The notes under the pieces: model-generated
Databases searched by the model: none
What the model saw: the letters and a program-made list of their open reading frames with translations, nothing else
What the model was told of the DNA's origin: nothing
Part shown: one piece after another, positions 1 through 12,164 of the stretch
How the letters are laid out: each line of letters begins with the position of its first letter
Numbering within the stretch: position 1 is the stretch's first letter
Position numbers and translations under genes: made by a program
Assembly (NCBI RefSeq): GCF_028372415.1
Contig: NC_092877.1
Coordinates: forward strand, 215,105,116-215,169,115
DNA: 64,000 bases
DNA from: Notamacropus eugenii
Taxonomy: Eukaryota > Chordata > Mammalia > Diprotodontia > Macropodidae
Direction of reading: 5' to 3'

Positions 1-54
1 GTTTCTTTTGTATATATCTTGTATATACTCACATGTGTACATATTGTCTCCCCT

Positions 55-160
55 CTCTAGAATGTAAGTGTCTTGAGAAAGGAGGCCATTTAATTTTTGT
101 CTTCATACCCCAAGTGTCTGGCACACAGTAAGCACCAAATACTTTTTAATTGATAGACTT
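55..160 (+). mobile_element. L2 LINE 3' end
   Basis: Matches the remembered L2 3' terminal pattern: a 'gaatgtaag...cttgag' start, then 'gtgtctggcacacagtaag' and an A/T-rich end. Only about 100 bases of the 3' end are present. Its flanks carry no other recognisable sequence. Confidence 0.7.
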
Positions 161-692
161 CAAATCAGTTTTTAAGATCCTGAAAAAATCTTAGACATAG
201 AGTCATAAGTTCCTTATGAAATGGGAAAAACAGAAGAATCTAATGACTGACATGAGACAAGTCATTTTAAAGGAATGCTATCAATTTTGTGTATCTTAAG
301 AAGTGAAATAATTATATATATAAATATCAGCTATAATGTTAAAGACCAGTGACATTGTGACTATTACCCTATAAAAATATATTAAAGCACCTTACGTACT
401 GTCAACCAGATGGAACCAGCCTCTAACCTGTGGATGGCTGGAGCCGAACAAAGCAGGCTCGAAGCAGGAGAGTCAGGAATTAAACAGAAGTTTAATTTCA
501 AAGTGAAGGAAATGGTTTGCAAGCAAGGATGCATGTGCTGGGGCTCTGTCCTGCTAGTGGAGGGACCCACATGGTATGGAGAGATCTCAGTGCTTATACC
601 AATGGCTGGCTACACGGTGAGCTGTAGCTCTTACAATAATGGGTAATAGCAACAATGTGAGAAGTTTGATGCATAGTAGAGCTTCGTGACCA
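161..692. other. Unrecognised stretch upstream of LIG4
   Basis: No coding region or repeat family recognised. The part from about 405 to 640 is less A/T-rich than its surroundings and could be a worn retroelement piece, but nothing diagnostic is visible. Confidence 0.4.
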
Positions 693-905
693 GAAAAGGC
701 CAAGGTCCCCTCTGCATCATGGTCCTTCTCCACTTGTCCTGATCTGTATCTGGCCACTGGATCCAGATGGCTCCAGACAAGAAAGTGAGGCTGGTGACTT
801 CGCAGAGCCTTCCTTCATTTAAATCCAATTCACTTGACTATCATGGCATCACCTCCCTGATGTCATGGTCCTCCTCGAGAATAAAGGACAAATAGCCGCC
901 TCTAT
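693..905 (+). mobile_element. RTE-tailed SINE, copy 1
   Basis: Nearly the same sequence recurs at 3532-3746, with shared blocks such as 'ggccactggatccagatgg' and 'tgatgtcatggtcctc'. The last 50 bases resemble the 3' end of the RTE element at 9622-11497 read on the opposite strand, the usual design of marsupial SINEs mobilised by RTE. It carries no coding capacity. Confidence 0.75.
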
Positions 906-1077
906 GAGAAGAAAAAAGAGTTACCCACTGGGGACCAAACAGGAACTAGCAATGCAGCTTTCCCTTTCCTCTCCCCTCCCCTGTCCTCTCCTCCTTCTTT
1001 GTCTGTGTCCACATAGGGTATCACATCCTTATGTTTGGGTGCTCTGCCCAAAGACAATGTAAATTTTGATCTCTGAA

Positions 1078-1980
1078 ACTTTTTTCTTTTTCTTTTTTTG
1101 CTTTCTATCTGAAGTAAGGTTTTTATTGTATTTTATATTTTATTTTATCAAGAAAAACAGCTCCTCTCTGTCCATATAGGTTGCAAATATACTTTGGATG
1201 TTCAGTATAAAATTTACCCAAATTTACAATATAAAAATTATGTAAGTAAAGGCTTTATCTCAAGTACATCAGAATGAGTAAGAACTCTAGACCCTGCTAC
1301 AGCGCCATAGACATTATACCCTAATTTTAAGAGCACTGATTTTATGGTGTACCAAATTAAAGACAAATAGTATAAACACCGTAATGCAAATAAGACTTCA
1401 GTGTTTCGTATGAAATTTACAATGGGAGATTGGAATCTAAAATGTGTGCCTCATTTCATAACGAATATTTCATAATTAACGAAGAGGAATTATGTGTTCT
1501 AACAAGTATTCTTTAACCTTGAAATTTTTTTGTCAATTCATGTTATCAAACTGAAACAAAAACTTTTGAGATGTAAAAAAATAAAATTAGGTGTACAAAT
1601 ATAATAAAATGTGTTTAGAATTGTAACAATTACGTTACTATGACTTATATAATCTTTGTCTTGCACAGCAAAGATGTTTACAATCTACAAAAAAAAGTAG
1701 AACAGTTTAATTAGGAACATCTTAAATATACTACTACAAAGGAATTTTTAAAAATTAAAGAAAACATAACAGCAGTTATCACTTTATATCACAAAGAGAT
1801 ACTCAATATATGCAAAATTTCTTCTTGTATTTGGGTGAATGGACCAAAATTGATCCAGGTTTCATGAGGCAAATTTCTTTTCCTGGAAGCTAAAAATGAC
1901 ACAGAGTTGGGAGAGATGCACCAAAACATAGAAAGAGGAAGGGAAGAGGATCAGTAATCCCTGGAGTCTGTTCATAGAAC
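1078..1980 (-). pseudogene. Probable retroposed 3' UTR of an unidentified gene
   Basis: On the minus strand an A/T-rich, non-repetitive sequence ends in AATAAA, then about 22 bases, then an interrupted poly(A) tract (seen as poly(T) at 1080-1099 on the plus strand). That order is the normal end of a reverse-transcribed mRNA. No coding part was recognised, so the source gene is unknown, and the upstream limit near 1980 is a guess. A plain unique intronic stretch with chance spacing is the alternative. Confidence 0.45.
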
Positions 1981-2265
1981 AAGGTGTTCATTAAGCTGGG
2001 TACCTGGAGGTTCAGCTGGGTGTTTGTTTCCAGCCAGGGGCTTCATGTGGCTCATAGCTTCAGAGGAATTACAGGCCAATATTTGGGCTGGTTTTTTTTT
2101 ATTACAATTCTTGTCAAAAGTGAGCTGCATGGCTGTCTCCATGGCCTAGATCTTGGCAGCACTTTCCCTATGCAATTTCTTCATTTCTACTATTTGCCTT
2201 TCTCCTGAGGGTGGCTGCACAGGGTGACCTGTGGTTAGGTGCAGGTCATGGTCAACTTCTATATA
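1981..2265. other. Unrecognised stretch
   Basis: No family or gene recognised between the retroposed UTR candidate and the L1 fragment. One 74-codon frame is open on the plus strand but has no recognisable product. Confidence 0.35.
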
Positions 2266-3228
2266 AACATTTGTCATTTTTTAAAATTTGTTTTATGATT
2301 TCTTGATTTCTCATAAAGTCATTAGCTTCCATTTGCTCCATTCTAATTTTTAAGGAATTATTTTCTTCAGTGAGGAACTCTTTTTTTTCCATTTTGCCCA
2401 TTCTGCTTTTTCAGGCATTCTTCTCCTCATTGGCTTTTTGGATTTCTTTTGCCATTTAGGTTAGTCTAATTTTAAAGCTATTATTTTCTTTGGCCTTTTT
2501 TGGATTTCCTTTTACCAAGCTGTTGGCTCGTTTTTCATGATTTTCTTGCATTGTTCTCATTTCTCTTCCCAGTTTTTCCTCCACTTCTCTTACTTGATTT
2601 TCAAAATCCTTTTTGAGCTCTTCCATGACCTGAGACCAATTCACATTTTTCTTGGAGGTTTTGGATATAGGAACTTTGGCTTTGTTGTCTTTTTCTAGTT
2701 GTACATTTTGATCTTTCTTGTCACCAATGACATAAGAAAACTGCTCTTCATTGAGAAAGTCAAAATCTATAGTCTGTTTCTTTTTCTTCTGTTTGCTCAT
2801 TTTCCAAGTCCATTACTTGACTTTTGAGCTTTTTTTAAAGTAGAGGGCTCCAGAAACAGCAGCTGCTTAGGCAGCTGAGGCCAGAACCAGGACAGGGACT
2901 GGTACTGGACCATGCTTCCCTCCCACTGACCTTCAGAGCTACCTTTGGTGTTTTTGAGTTGGGAAGTCTGGAACCCACAGCAGCTGCCAGCAATTCAGTC
3001 TGCTAAGGCCTGTACGTTCTCCTCTGTGCAAGTGCGGCCCACTCCAGTGTGATAGGCCCTTCCTGTGAATCTTCCAGATTGTCTTGGGCTGGAAGTTGCT
3101 TCAGTCTATCATTTTGTGGCTTCTGCTGCTCTAATTTGTTTAGAGTCATTTTTACACTTTTTGAGGGGTTTGTGGGGAGAGCCCTAGCAGGTCCTGGCTT
3201 TTACTCTGCCATCTTGGTTCCACTCCTT
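2266..3228 (-). mobile_element. L1 5' fragment: 5' UTR and ORF1 start
   Basis: Read on the minus strand, the element starts at 3228 with 'ggagtggaaccaagatggc', the usual L1 opening. A roughly 400-base 5' UTR follows, then an ORF1 start at 2800. The open ORF1 part (2456-2800, 114 codons) begins MSKQKKKKQ and is lysine/glutamate-rich coiled-coil sequence such as EELKKDFENQVREVEEKLG. The element stops in the coiled coil. ORF1 C-terminus, ORF2 and 3' UTR are absent, the reverse of the usual 5' truncation. Its ORF1 N-terminus differs from the young L1 at 61-62.5 kb, so it is another lineage. Confidence 0.85.
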
Positions 3229-3531
3229 TTTTTTTTCTTAAAGACCAGCCTTAAGCACCAGTCACTCAGGCTCTCATTGATTGGCCAATAGCAGGTCCCA
3301 GGCTAAGTCCTACCTGGTCATTCTTTGGGCCCTAATTGTCTTAGAATGAGTGTAAATAACAATTGTTTCTGTTTTGGCCAGAAATCCTGAGAGTCTTCCC
3401 CTTCCAGATCTTTTTAATTTAATTTGTTTTTTAATAAGAAGCCATTCTTTGCCTCATATCTTATTAAGCCTTAATCACTGAACCAGAAGTTGCCTCAGTC
3501 AAACTGAAACTGTTAAAGATGTTAGTTGGGA
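3229..3531. other. Unrecognised stretch
   Basis: About 300 bases between an L1 fragment and an RTE-tailed SINE. No coding frame or repeat family recognised. Confidence 0.35.
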
Positions 3532-3746
3532 AAAGCCAAGGTTCCCCACTGCATCCTGGGCCATCTCCAGTTGTCTTGATCTATATCTGGCCACTGGATC
3601 CAGATGGGTACAGAGGAGAAGGTGAGTCTGGTGACTTTGTACAGCCCTCCCTCACTTAAATCCAGTTCACTTGCATGTCATGGCATCACCTGCCTGATGT
3701 CATGGTCCTCTTCTAGAATGAAGGACAAATGGCAGCAGCAGTGATC
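3532..3746 (+). mobile_element. RTE-tailed SINE, copy 2
   Basis: Second copy of the element at 693-905, in the same orientation and with the same internal blocks and RTE-like 3' end, followed by a short CAG run. The two copies differ at many positions, so they are independent, fairly old insertions. It lies about 400 bases upstream of the LIG4 coding exon. Confidence 0.75.
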
Positions 3747-4124
3747 ATGACCAGAAATAATTCTGGGAATTTCCCGTGGCTGAGAACATCCAGAGGGTGA
3801 GTGTAAAACATTGTTATTATGCCAAGCTCAGGGTATAACCTGTTTGCTGGGTCTTAGCTCTGGAAAACAGGGTGTCTCCTAATATCTTGACACTACCAAT
3901 CCTGCTGGCAATGCTTAAATCTGGGTTTTTATGTAGGCATTTGTTCATGATGTTAGAGTTGAGGTGAAACAGTTAATGATACAGACAAATTTGACTTGAG
4001 TGACTGTACTGTTATGGATAATAAGAAAGCTCATAGTGATCTTATATACTCACATATGTTGAGCCTGTGATGAACATGTAGCCTGCTTTTATCTCCTTAA
4101 AGTTGTTTCTTTTTTGTCCCCTAG
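3747..4124 (+). other. LIG4: LIG4 intron end with splice acceptor
   Basis: The stretch ends in a pyrimidine tract (4103-4122) and an AG at 4123-4124, placed 28 bases before the conserved LIG4 start codon. This fits the known LIG4 layout, in which non-coding first exon(s) are spliced to one exon holding the whole coding region. The acceptor is predicted, not shown by RNA data. Confidence 0.7.
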
Positions 4125-4152
4125 GTACATCAAGGGATTTGTTAGCTTTGTA
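4125..4152 (+). other. LIG4: LIG4 5' UTR part of the coding exon
   Basis: Short leader between the predicted acceptor and the start codon. The start context is GTAATGG, with G at -3 and G at +4, a good Kozak match. Confidence 0.65.
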
Positions 4153-6888
4153 ATGGCCACTTCCCAAGCTTCACAAACGGTAGCATCAAAGGTACCTTTT
4201 GCAGATTTGTGCTCAATTTTAGAGCGAATACAAAACAGTAAATCTCGTTCAGAAAAAATCAAGCACTTCAAGGAATTTTTAGATTCATGGCGGAAGTTTC
4301 ATGACGCTCTTCATAAAAATGAAAAAGGAGTAACGGACTCTTTTTATCCAGCCATGAGACTTATTCTTCCACAACTGGAACGAGAGAGGATGGCCTATGG
4401 AATTAAAGAAACTATGTTTGCCAAACTCTATATTGAACTGCTTAATTTACCAAAAGAAGGAAAAGATGCTCAGAAACTTTTAAACTACAGAACACCAACT
4501 GGAACTCGTGGAGATGCTGGAGACTTTTCAATGATTGCATACTTTGTGTTGAAGCCCCGATGTCCAAAGCAAGGGAGCTTATCCATACAGCAAGTCAATG
4601 ATGCTTTAGACTTGATTGCTAGCAACAATTCAGCCAGAAAAAAAGATATGGTAAAGAAGAATCTTCTTTATCTCATAACTCAGAGTTCAGCTCTTGAACA
4701 AAAGTGGCTTATCCGAATGATTATAAAGGACTTAAAACTGGGTCTTAGCCAACAAACTATATTTTCTCTTTTTCACAGAGATGCTGCTGAGTTGCATGGT
4801 GTTACAACTGATCTAGAAAAAGTCTGCAGGGAACTTCATGATCCTTCAGTTGGACTCAGTGATATTTCAATCACATTATTTTCTGCTTTTAAACCAATGC
4901 TGGCTGCTGTGGCAGATATTCAGCGAGTCGAAAAGGACATGAAACACCAAACTTTCTACATAGAGACAAAACTAGATGGTGAGCGTATGCAGATGCATAA
5001 GGATGGAGATGTTTATCAGTTCTTTTCTCGAAATGGATACGATTACACTGAACAGTTTGGTGACTCTTCCCTTAACGGTTCTTTAACACCATTTATTCAT
5101 AATGCTTTCAAAACAAACATACAAAACTGTATTCTTGATGGTGAGATGATGGCCTATAATCCCAACACACAAACATTCATGCAGAAGGGAAATAAGTTTG
5201 ATATTAAAAGAATGGTAGAGGATTCAGAACTACAAACTTGCTACTGTGTTTTTGATGTGTTGATGGTCAATAATAAAAAACTGGGGCATGAGACCCTGAG
5301 GAAAAGATATGAAATTATTGATAGTGTCTTTACACCAATAAAAGGTAGGCTAGAAGTGATACAGAAAGCAGAGGCTAACACCAAAAAAGAAGTCATTGAT
5401 GCCTTAAATGAAGCAATAGATAAACGCGAGGAGGGAATCATGGTTAAAAATCCACTTTCCATTTACAAGCCAGACAAACGTGGCGAAGGATGGTTAAAAA
5501 TTAAGCCAGAGTATATAAATGAGTTAATGGATGAACTGGACATATTAATTGTTGGTGGTTATTGGGGTAAAGGTTCACGAGGAGGAATGATGTCTCATTT
5601 TTTGTGTGCAGTAGCAGAAACACCCCCTCCTGGTGAAAAGCCATCTGTGTTTCATACTCTTTGTCGTGTTGGTTCTGGATACACTATGAAAGAATTGTAT
5701 GACCTTGGTTTGAAATTATTCAAACACTGGAAACCTTTTCATAAAAGAGCTCCACCCAGTAGCATCTTGTGTGGTACAGAGAAACCAGAAGTTTATATTG
5801 AGCCTTGTAATTCAGTCATCGTTCAGATCAAAGCGGCAGAAATCGTCAGCAGCGACATGTATAAAACTGACTGTACTCTACGCTTCCCTCGAATTGAAAA
5901 GATAAGAGAAGACAAAGAGTGGTATGAGTGTATGACTCGAGATGAATTAGAAAACCTTAGAGGGAAAGCCTCTGGAAAGCTTGCTTCTAAACACCTCTAT
6001 ATTGGTGGTGATGATGAAGAACCACAGGAAAAAAAAAGAAAAACTTTGAAGGTTAAGAAAGCTGTTGGAATCATTGAACACTTGAAAGCTCCTGATCTTT
6101 CTAACATAAACAAAATTTCTAATGTATTTGAAGATGTGGAATTTTGTGTTATGACTGGAACAGACAGCCATTCCAAATCTGATCTGGAAAATCACATAGC
6201 AGAATTGGGTGGTTATATTGTACAGAACCCTGGCCCAGACACATATTGTGTAATTGCAGGTACTGAGAATGTGAGAGTGAAAAATATCATCTCTTCAAAT
6301 GAGTATGATGTTGTAAAGGCAGAGTGGCTCTTAGATTGTTTCAGGGCCAAAGAATGTGTTCCGTGGCAGCCTCGCTTTATGATTCACATGTGTCCATCCA
6401 CAAAAGAACATTTTGCCCGTGAATACGACTGCTATGGGGACAGTTACTTTGCTGATACAGATTTGGTACAACTGAAGGAAGTATTCTCAAGAATTAAAAA
6501 TGTTAAGGAAAATAGTCCTAAAGAAATGTCTTCAGCAATTGCAGACTTAGAATATCGTTATTCCTGGGACAGCTACCCTCTCAGTATGTTCCGACAGTGT
6601 GTCATCTATGTGGATATGTATGCCATTATTAATGACCTCACTACACAAATCCAAGGAACCAGGTTATCCATTAAAGCCTTGGAGCTGCGGTTTCATGGAG
6701 CAAGAGTCATTTCATGTTTAGAAGAAGGAGTATCCCATGTAATCATTGGAGAGGATCACAGTCGTGTTGAGGAATTTAAAGCTTTTCGTAGAACTCTTAA
6801 GAAAAAGTATAAAATCTTGCAAGAACTTTGGGTAACTGATTCTTTGAAAAAGGGTGAGTTGCAGGAAGAAAATCATTACTTGATATGA
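4153..6888 (+). CDS. LIG4: DNA ligase IV
   Basis: ATP-dependent DNA ligase that seals double-strand breaks in non-homologous end joining and V(D)J recombination, working in the nucleus with XRCC4 and XLF. The frame is open for 911 codons, the same length as I recall for human LIG4, and close to it throughout. All core motifs are visible: adenylation lysine in KLDGER (K273, codon 4969-4971), DGEMMAYNP (motif III), CVFDVLMVN (IIIa), EEGIMVK (IV) and GWLKIKPEY (V). The N-terminal DNA-binding domain covers about residues 1-240. A basic EKKRK stretch precedes the first BRCT (about 654-743). The XRCC4-binding linker includes [15 protein letters not shown], and a second BRCT reaches the C-terminal ENHYLI. 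I chose the ATG at 4153 because [12 protein letters not shown] matches the family start; the in-frame ATG at 4114 lies in the predicted intron. No truncation or frameshift is seen. It is a single-exon CDS, as in other mammals. Confidence 0.99.
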   Translation: MATSQASQTVASKVPFADLCSILERIQNSKSRSEKIKHFKEFLDSWRKFHDALHKNEKGVTDSFYPAMRLILPQLERERMAYGIKETMFAKLYIELLNLPKEGKDAQKLLNYRTPTGTRGDAGDFSMIAYFVLKPRCPKQGSLSIQQVNDALDLIASNNSARKKDMVKKNLLYLITQSSALEQKWLIRMIIKDLKLGLSQQTIFSLFHRDAAELHGVTTDLEKVCRELHDPSVGLSDISITLFSAFKPMLAAVADIQRVEKDMKHQTFYIETKLDGERMQMHKDGDVYQFFSRNGYDYTEQFGDSSLNGSLTPFIHNAFKTNIQNCILDGEMMAYNPNTQTFMQKGNKFDIKRMVEDSELQTCYCVFDVLMVNNKKLGHETLRKRYEIIDSVFTPIKGRLEVIQKAEANTKKEVIDALNEAIDKREEGIMVKNPLSIYKPDKRGEGWLKIKPEYINELMDELDILIVGGYWGKGSRGGMMSHFLCAVAETPPPGEKPSVFHTLCRVGSGYTMKELYDLGLKLFKHWKPFHKRAPPSSILCGTEKPEVYIEPCNSVIVQIKAAEIVSSDMYKTDCTLRFPRIEKIREDKEWYECMTRDELENLRGKASGKLASKHLYIGGDDEEPQEKKRKTLKVKKAVGIIEHLKAPDLSNINKISNVFEDVEFCVMTGTDSHSKSDLENHIAELGGYIVQNPGPDTYCVIAGTENVRVKNIISSNEYDVVKAEWLLDCFRAKECVPWQPRFMIHMCPSTKEHFAREYDCYGDSYFADTDLVQLKEVFSRIKNVKENSPKEMSSAIADLEYRYSWDSYPLSMFRQCVIYVDMYAIINDLTTQIQGTRLSIKALELRFHGARVISCLEEGVSHVIIGEDHSRVEEFKAFRRTLKKKYKILQELWVTDSLKKGELQEENHYLI

Positions 6889-7975
6889 AATTAACTTTCC
6901 TGATAAGCAAAGCCCTTCATTTTGTTCAAGAAGGCTCACTGAGGTGGGTAGCTGGCATATGCAATATATGTTTGATGTTTACAAGTTCAAAACTTTCACT
7001 TACAGAGCATTATTAGGTGTGACAAAACAATTTTAATTTTTCAGAAATTGAAAGGAAATTGGATGACTAAAAGCTGAAGGACTAAATATCTTTTCAGCAA
7101 ATTAACATTTGATGGTTTTTATGGCAAAGGGAAAATAATTACTGTTTTGTGAAGCAAAGGTGATTATAGAACATAGCTCAAGAGAATTAGAAGTTTCAAT
7201 GAAGTAGCCATAGAATACATTTTCAAACATTTGAAATAAGCAAGATGGCCCATTTTAATAGTAGCTCCTATGTAAAAAGCAGAACTATCTTTTCTTTTTT
7301 TAATTGGTGCTTTCAAATACACTGCTTTGGAACTAGCACATATCTCACACATGAAAGAATATAATGCTACAGATCTTCCTAATTCTAAATTGATGGTCAT
7401 AGATTCTTTCTTATAGTCAGAAAGTAATACACTACTACAGTGTTAATTTTAAGTTGACAGTAAGTTATATTAATAAATTGGCAATAAGATCACTAGGTAA
7501 AGTAGGATAAGTTGAGCTAGACTTAATATTTTGGATAATTAAAGTTGAAATCTAGATATAAAATCAGCAGTTTTAAGCAAAAGTTATGTTTCATATGTTT
7601 TTAAGAAGATAGTTTTATCTGCATTGTGGATCCAAAATTGTACATGCAGATTAATTCTTCTAGAATTAATCAGATGAAAAACTCTTGTAACTTATATTTT
7701 ATAGAGAAGAAAGTCATTTTATTTGCCATTTTGTTTTAAAAGCATTCATATTTAAAATATATAAGGTGGAAATTATTTATGTTTTTAAAATATATCATCA
7801 ATTTTGGGAGAATGAATATTGTATTTAATATTTTGAACATCGTTCTGCAAAGCCCACTTTTCCATCACAAGATGGCTATGCAGTTTAAAAATAGGTGTCT
7901 CATAAGTATTTTAGATGAGAATAAACTGTGTGTTTTGTTGTATTTATTTTTAATAAAGTATGTGCACTTTTGCAG
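6889..7975 (+). other. LIG4: LIG4 3' UTR
   Basis: A/T-rich, repeat-free sequence directly after the stop codon. It runs to an AATAAA at 7952-7957, followed by a TG-rich stretch suited to cleavage near 7970-7980. The length of about 1.1 kb is plausible for this gene. No repeat insertion is seen within it. Confidence 0.65.
7952..7957 (+). terminator. LIG4: LIG4 polyadenylation signal
   Basis: Canonical AATAAA followed by 'gtatgtgcacttttgc' within the next 20 bases. It is the best-placed signal downstream of the LIG4 stop codon. Confidence 0.6.
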
Positions 7976-8104
7976 AAAAACGTTGTTGATACTTTGATTT
8001 AAAATGATGCATTAATTCAGAGTAATCGCTCTACTTTAGGCAACCACATGTACTATTGTCTCAAGCAAAATATTAGCCAGAGTAAGCCTTAATAATCCCA
8101 AGCC

Positions 8105-8850
8105 TCTTGTGTTCAAATTAGTTCAGTTCAACAAATATTTACTACATTCCTACCGTAGGCCAGAGCACTGTGCTGAGAAAAATGAAAAGATAAATAAAAC
8201 ATTAACATTGTCATCAAGGAGCTTACAATCTAGTAGGAAAGATGAAAATAATGAACACAAATCAATATAAATTAAAAGTGCATAGAAAAGACTTGGAGAA
8301 GAGATTACTTTTGAGTGGGGAAATGGAAGGCATCATAGGTGAGAGGTCACCTGAATTCAACCTCAGAGGCAGGATGTCAACAGATGAAGGTGGAGGGATT
8401 TGTATTGCTGGAATAGGGCATTGTGGTTAAAGGTTTTCACAGAAGTAGGTAAGGGAGTGAGGGATTGAACTCAAGTCATGCTGAGTGGTATGATTAGACT
8501 GAAATCCATAACTAAAGGGTAATAGTATAAGAAGTAATTGGTAGTTTGGAACTAAATTCTGAAGCACCTTGAGTTCCATGATAAATAATTTGAATTTTGT
8601 TCAGAAGGCTTTAAAAGGGAGCCATTATGCAGTTTTAGAGAGGAAATGCTATATAAACTATCTCTATATTTGGGCAGATTAAATCAGTGCAGTGTGTAGG
8701 ATGGATTGGAGGGGAGGAAAGAAGAGACTGGAAGCAGCCAAACCAATGAGGATTCTTGGAATCCATCATCCAAGGAAGAGTTATAGGATCTAAACTAGGA
8801 TGATGGGTAACGGAAATGTAAATAGAGAAATATAGTTAGCACTTTGGGGT
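8105..8850 (-). mobile_element. L2 LINE, 3' part of ORF2 plus 3' UTR
   Basis: The plus strand begins with the reverse of the L2 tail ('caacaaatatttactac', then 'ggagcttacaatctagtagg') and continues with the reverse of L2 ORF2 C-terminal sequence, including 'gtgtaggatggattggagg'. The same internal region recurs in the L2 at 33188-33905. It is old and has no long open frame. Confidence 0.75.
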
Positions 8851-9475
8851 ATTACAGGAGAGCTATCTCCTGTACAAGTTCATGTGGTAAGTAACTGCTG
8901 CCAAAATATATTTATTACAACATAGAAATTAGAGGTAAAAATGTAGGTTTAATTATGCTCAAAGATAGGCCAGATCTCAGAGAAAATCTGAGCCCCCTTT
9001 AGGAGTCTAACAAGACTTCTTAAAGGCAAAATTACGTCAGAGTGGCAGGAAAAAAAAAATCTTACCTTCATCTTAGGCCATACAAGTTAAAGAAGGCAGA
9101 TCATAATCCCAATGCTTTTTTCAATGTCATAAAAGCTGAGCAAATTTAGTCATAATTTCATACGTAAATCAAAAAGATTCTGTAGATCATTTAAGTCATG
9201 TTACAGATTAAACTACATTTAGGGGATTCACAAATAGGCTGATTAAGGAGGAAGATTTACATGTGCCTGCTTATCTAAGGTATTTTTAGACTTTAAGTTT
9301 TTACAATCTATGAGGCAGGTTTTGATCAGCTGAGGTTACTTTTAGTTAACCAAAATTTGCAGGAAGGATGATCCTGTGTTCTGAATAATAAAAGGAAATT
9401 AAAAATTCCCATAACAAGGGTATTTATTTTTTTTAACATAACCTTAGCTATACTGGACTTTTTCTAAAAGTAGAA
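8851..9475. other. Unrecognised stretch
   Basis: About 620 bases with no coding frame and no family I can name. It could include a worn LTR, but I see no diagnostic ends. Confidence 0.35.
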
Positions 9476-9615
9476 AAAAAGATACTACTCTAAAGGAGCT
9501 TACATTCTAGTGGGGGGAAAACACCATATAAAAGGGAGCTATATAAAAATGAGAAAGTGGGGAAAGGGAACCCAGCATGGGGAGCATGGTAGGAGAAGTC
9601 CTAGAGGTGGGTCAG
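9476..9615 (-). mobile_element. L2 fragment
   Basis: Contains 'aaggagcttacattctagt', the reverse of the common L2 3' UTR block. It directly adjoins the RTE tail, which may have inserted into it. Confidence 0.5.
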
Positions 9616-9621
9616 CACTGT

Positions 9622-11497
9622 AGTTGGTTGGTTGTTGGTTGTCCTTTTTCGAAAAGGACCAAAATGACATCACCATGATAAAGTGAAGTTTCACTGTGTA
9701 TGACTGTGACTGATCAGACCAATATGAGCTCAGAATACTCTACCACAGATTGGGCACAGATAGTCCATATGAATATTTGGGGTGCATATTCCAAATCTGT
9801 GCATCCTACATTTACTTTGTGCTGTCTCAATTCTGCTTTGCTCATAGAACACAGCACTCTTTCTGATGTGGGCATGCCATGGTGAGCAGTCCCGTGCCAG
9901 TGTCTCCTGTGTTGCATAGTTAAATCCAAAGTTCTTGAGAAAGACCTTGAAAGTGTCCTTGTATCACTTCTTCTGGCCACCATATGATTGCCTGCCCCAT
10001 ATGAGTTCTCCATAAAATAGTCTTTTTGGCAAGCATATATTTTGCATGTGTTCGAACAATGTGGCCACCCCATTGGAGTTGTGCTCTCTGAAGCATAGTT
10101 TGAATGCTTGGCAGTTCAGCTGAAGCAAGGACTTCAGTGTCTGGTTTATCCTACCAAGTGATCCTCAGAATCTTCTTAATACAGTTCAAATGGAAGCGAT
10201 TCAGTTTCCTGGAATGGCCCTGGTAGACTATACATGTTTCACAAACATAACAATGAGGTCAGCACAACAGCCATGTAGACCTTTAGTTTGGTAGTTAGTC
10301 TAATACCTCTTCTCTCCCAAACTTTTCTTCGGAGCCTCCCAAACACTGAGCTAGCTCTGGCAATGCATGCATCAACCTCATTGGCAATGTGTACATCCCT
10401 GGAAAGTACACTACCAAGGTAAGTGAACTTATCCACAGCATTCAAAACTTCTCCATTTGTTGTAACTGATGGTTCCACTCTGGATGGTGTGATGGTGGCT
10501 GATGGAACACCTGTGTTTTCTTGGTGTTAATTATTAGGCCAAAATTAGCACAGGAAGAAGAGAATTGATCCATACTTGGTTGCATCTCAGCTTTAGAGGC
10601 TTCAGTGAGTGCACAATCATCTACAAACAAAATCATGCACCAGCGCTCCCTCCACTTTGATCTTGGCTTGTAACCTTTTCAAATTGAAGAACTTACCATC
10701 AGTGTGGTAGTTGACCTTGATGCCATGTTCATCCTCATTGAAAGCATTTGTCAACATGGCTGAAAACATCATGCTAAAAAGCATGGGAGCAAGCACACAG
10801 TCCTGTTTCACTCCACTGGTGACTAGGAAGGCACGAGAGCATTGTTCATTATCCAAAACCTGGGCAAATATGCCATCATGAAATTGACGTACAATACTGA
10901 TGAACTTCTCTGGGCAGCCAAATTTTGACATAATTTTCCATAAGCCCTCATGACTAAGAGTGTCAAAGTCCGTGGTCAGATCTACAAACGTTGTGTACAG
11001 ACCTCTATTCTGCTCCTGGCATTTCGCTTGGAGTTGTTGGGCAGCAATCATCATATCAACTGTTCCTCTCCCCTTTCTGAAGGCACACTGGCTCTCAGGT
11101 ATATGCCTATCTTCCAGGTGAAGGATCAGCCTATTAAGGAGGACTCTGACAAGAATTTTGCCAGCAATGACTTTGAGAGAGAGACCCCCCCTATGATTGT
11201 CACAGGACAATGTATTCCCTTTACCTTTATAGAGATGGACAATAGAGGTATCCTTGAACTTCTGGGGGATAGCCTCCTCTTGCCATATAACCTGGAAAAT
11301 TTCAGTCAGTTTTTGTATGAGCAATGGTCTCCTACCTTGTAAATATCAGCTGCAATAGAATCAGCACCAGGTGCTGTGTCACATGAAAGGAGACTAAAGG
11401 CCCTCAAAACCTCTTCTTCAGTTGGAAGTTCAGCAAGTATGGAAAAGAATGAATATATCTTTGGCTTAGTTCTCCTTAAATGGGAGATTTGCTTCAA
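9622..11497 (-). mobile_element. Degenerate RTE (BovB-like) LINE, 5'-truncated
   Basis: Minus-strand frames encode RTE reverse transcriptase in order. About 11497-11306 gives the pre-RT stretch EEEVLRAFSLLSCDTAPGAD. Then 11324-10617 gives IVHLYKGKGN, the motif A region FVDLTTDFDT and SGVKQDCVLAPMLFSMMFSA. Then 10636-10442 gives LFVDDCALTEAS, motif C with Val for the usual Ala in FADD. Then 10478-10239 gives FTYLGSVLSRD. These pieces lie in different frames, so at least three frame shifts separate them, and the endonuclease domain is missing. The 3' end carries a short GTTG repeat tail (9622-9641), typical of RTE. It is the likely relative of the machinery that moved the RTE-tailed SINEs here. 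It cannot be active. Confidence 0.93.
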
Positions 11498-12100
11498 TAT
11501 TTTTCAGTGACTTAAATGAAGACTTAGATGGCAGGTTTTTCAAATTTATAGATCATAGGAAGCTGGGGGTGGGGGCCATAATAAATTGGATGTCAAAACA
11601 GACCCAAAAAGATTTTTACAAGTTAGAATGATTAGGGAAGAAATCTTATGAAAATTAATGAGGAAATTTAATAAGGAAATTATAAGGTCCTTATATTTGG
11701 GCTTTTAAAAAATTGTATAAGGACTGTATGGGAAAGATATATATATATACAGACAAAAAACCCTGTAAATTGCAAACTCATACATCATGTTCAACTAAAA
11801 ATTCAAATAAAAAAATCAAATATACTCGGGTTACATTATTAAAATAAACAAAACAAGAGAGGTGATACAAGTCCAGAGTACAGATTATTGGTCAGAACAC
11901 AACTTACATAAGTCTTTAGTTATAGATGCCACATTGTAGGAAAGGTTTTAACAATATGTCCAGAGAAGCGTAACCAGAATAGTAAAGAAATAAAATCATG
12001 TCATATATACATCAACTCAGATATTTGAGTTTGTTTATTCTAGAGAAGATTGAGTGAATACATAATTGCTGTCTTCAAATAATTTGAAGGGTCATTCATG
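11498..12100 (+). mobile_element. L3/CR1 LINE fragment, plus strand
   Basis: Degenerate plus-strand match to the CR1/L3 reverse transcriptase C-terminal half: 'gacttaaatgaagactta' and 'tttatagatcata' sit where the consensus has DLDE...KFADDTKLGG. Near 12040 comes the terminal block 'agagaagattgagtg...ctgtcttcaaataatttg'. The catalytic DD is lost. It abuts the RTE, which may have inserted at its 5' side. Very old. Confidence 0.7.
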
Positions 12101-12160
12101 CAAGCATTTATTAAGCTAGGAATGGGGAATGCAGACAAAAGCAAAATAGATCCAGCTTAG
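12101..12160 (-). mobile_element. L2 3' end fragment
   Basis: Contains 'caagcatttattaagc' followed by 'gggaatgcagacaaaagc', a reverse L2 tail. Confidence 0.5.
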
Positions 12161-12164
12161 CTTG

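Noticed and set aside
4114-4152. Upstream in-frame ATG extending LIG4 by 13 codons
   Set aside because: It lies before the predicted splice acceptor, and the added residues are not part of the family; [12 protein letters not shown] is the conserved start.
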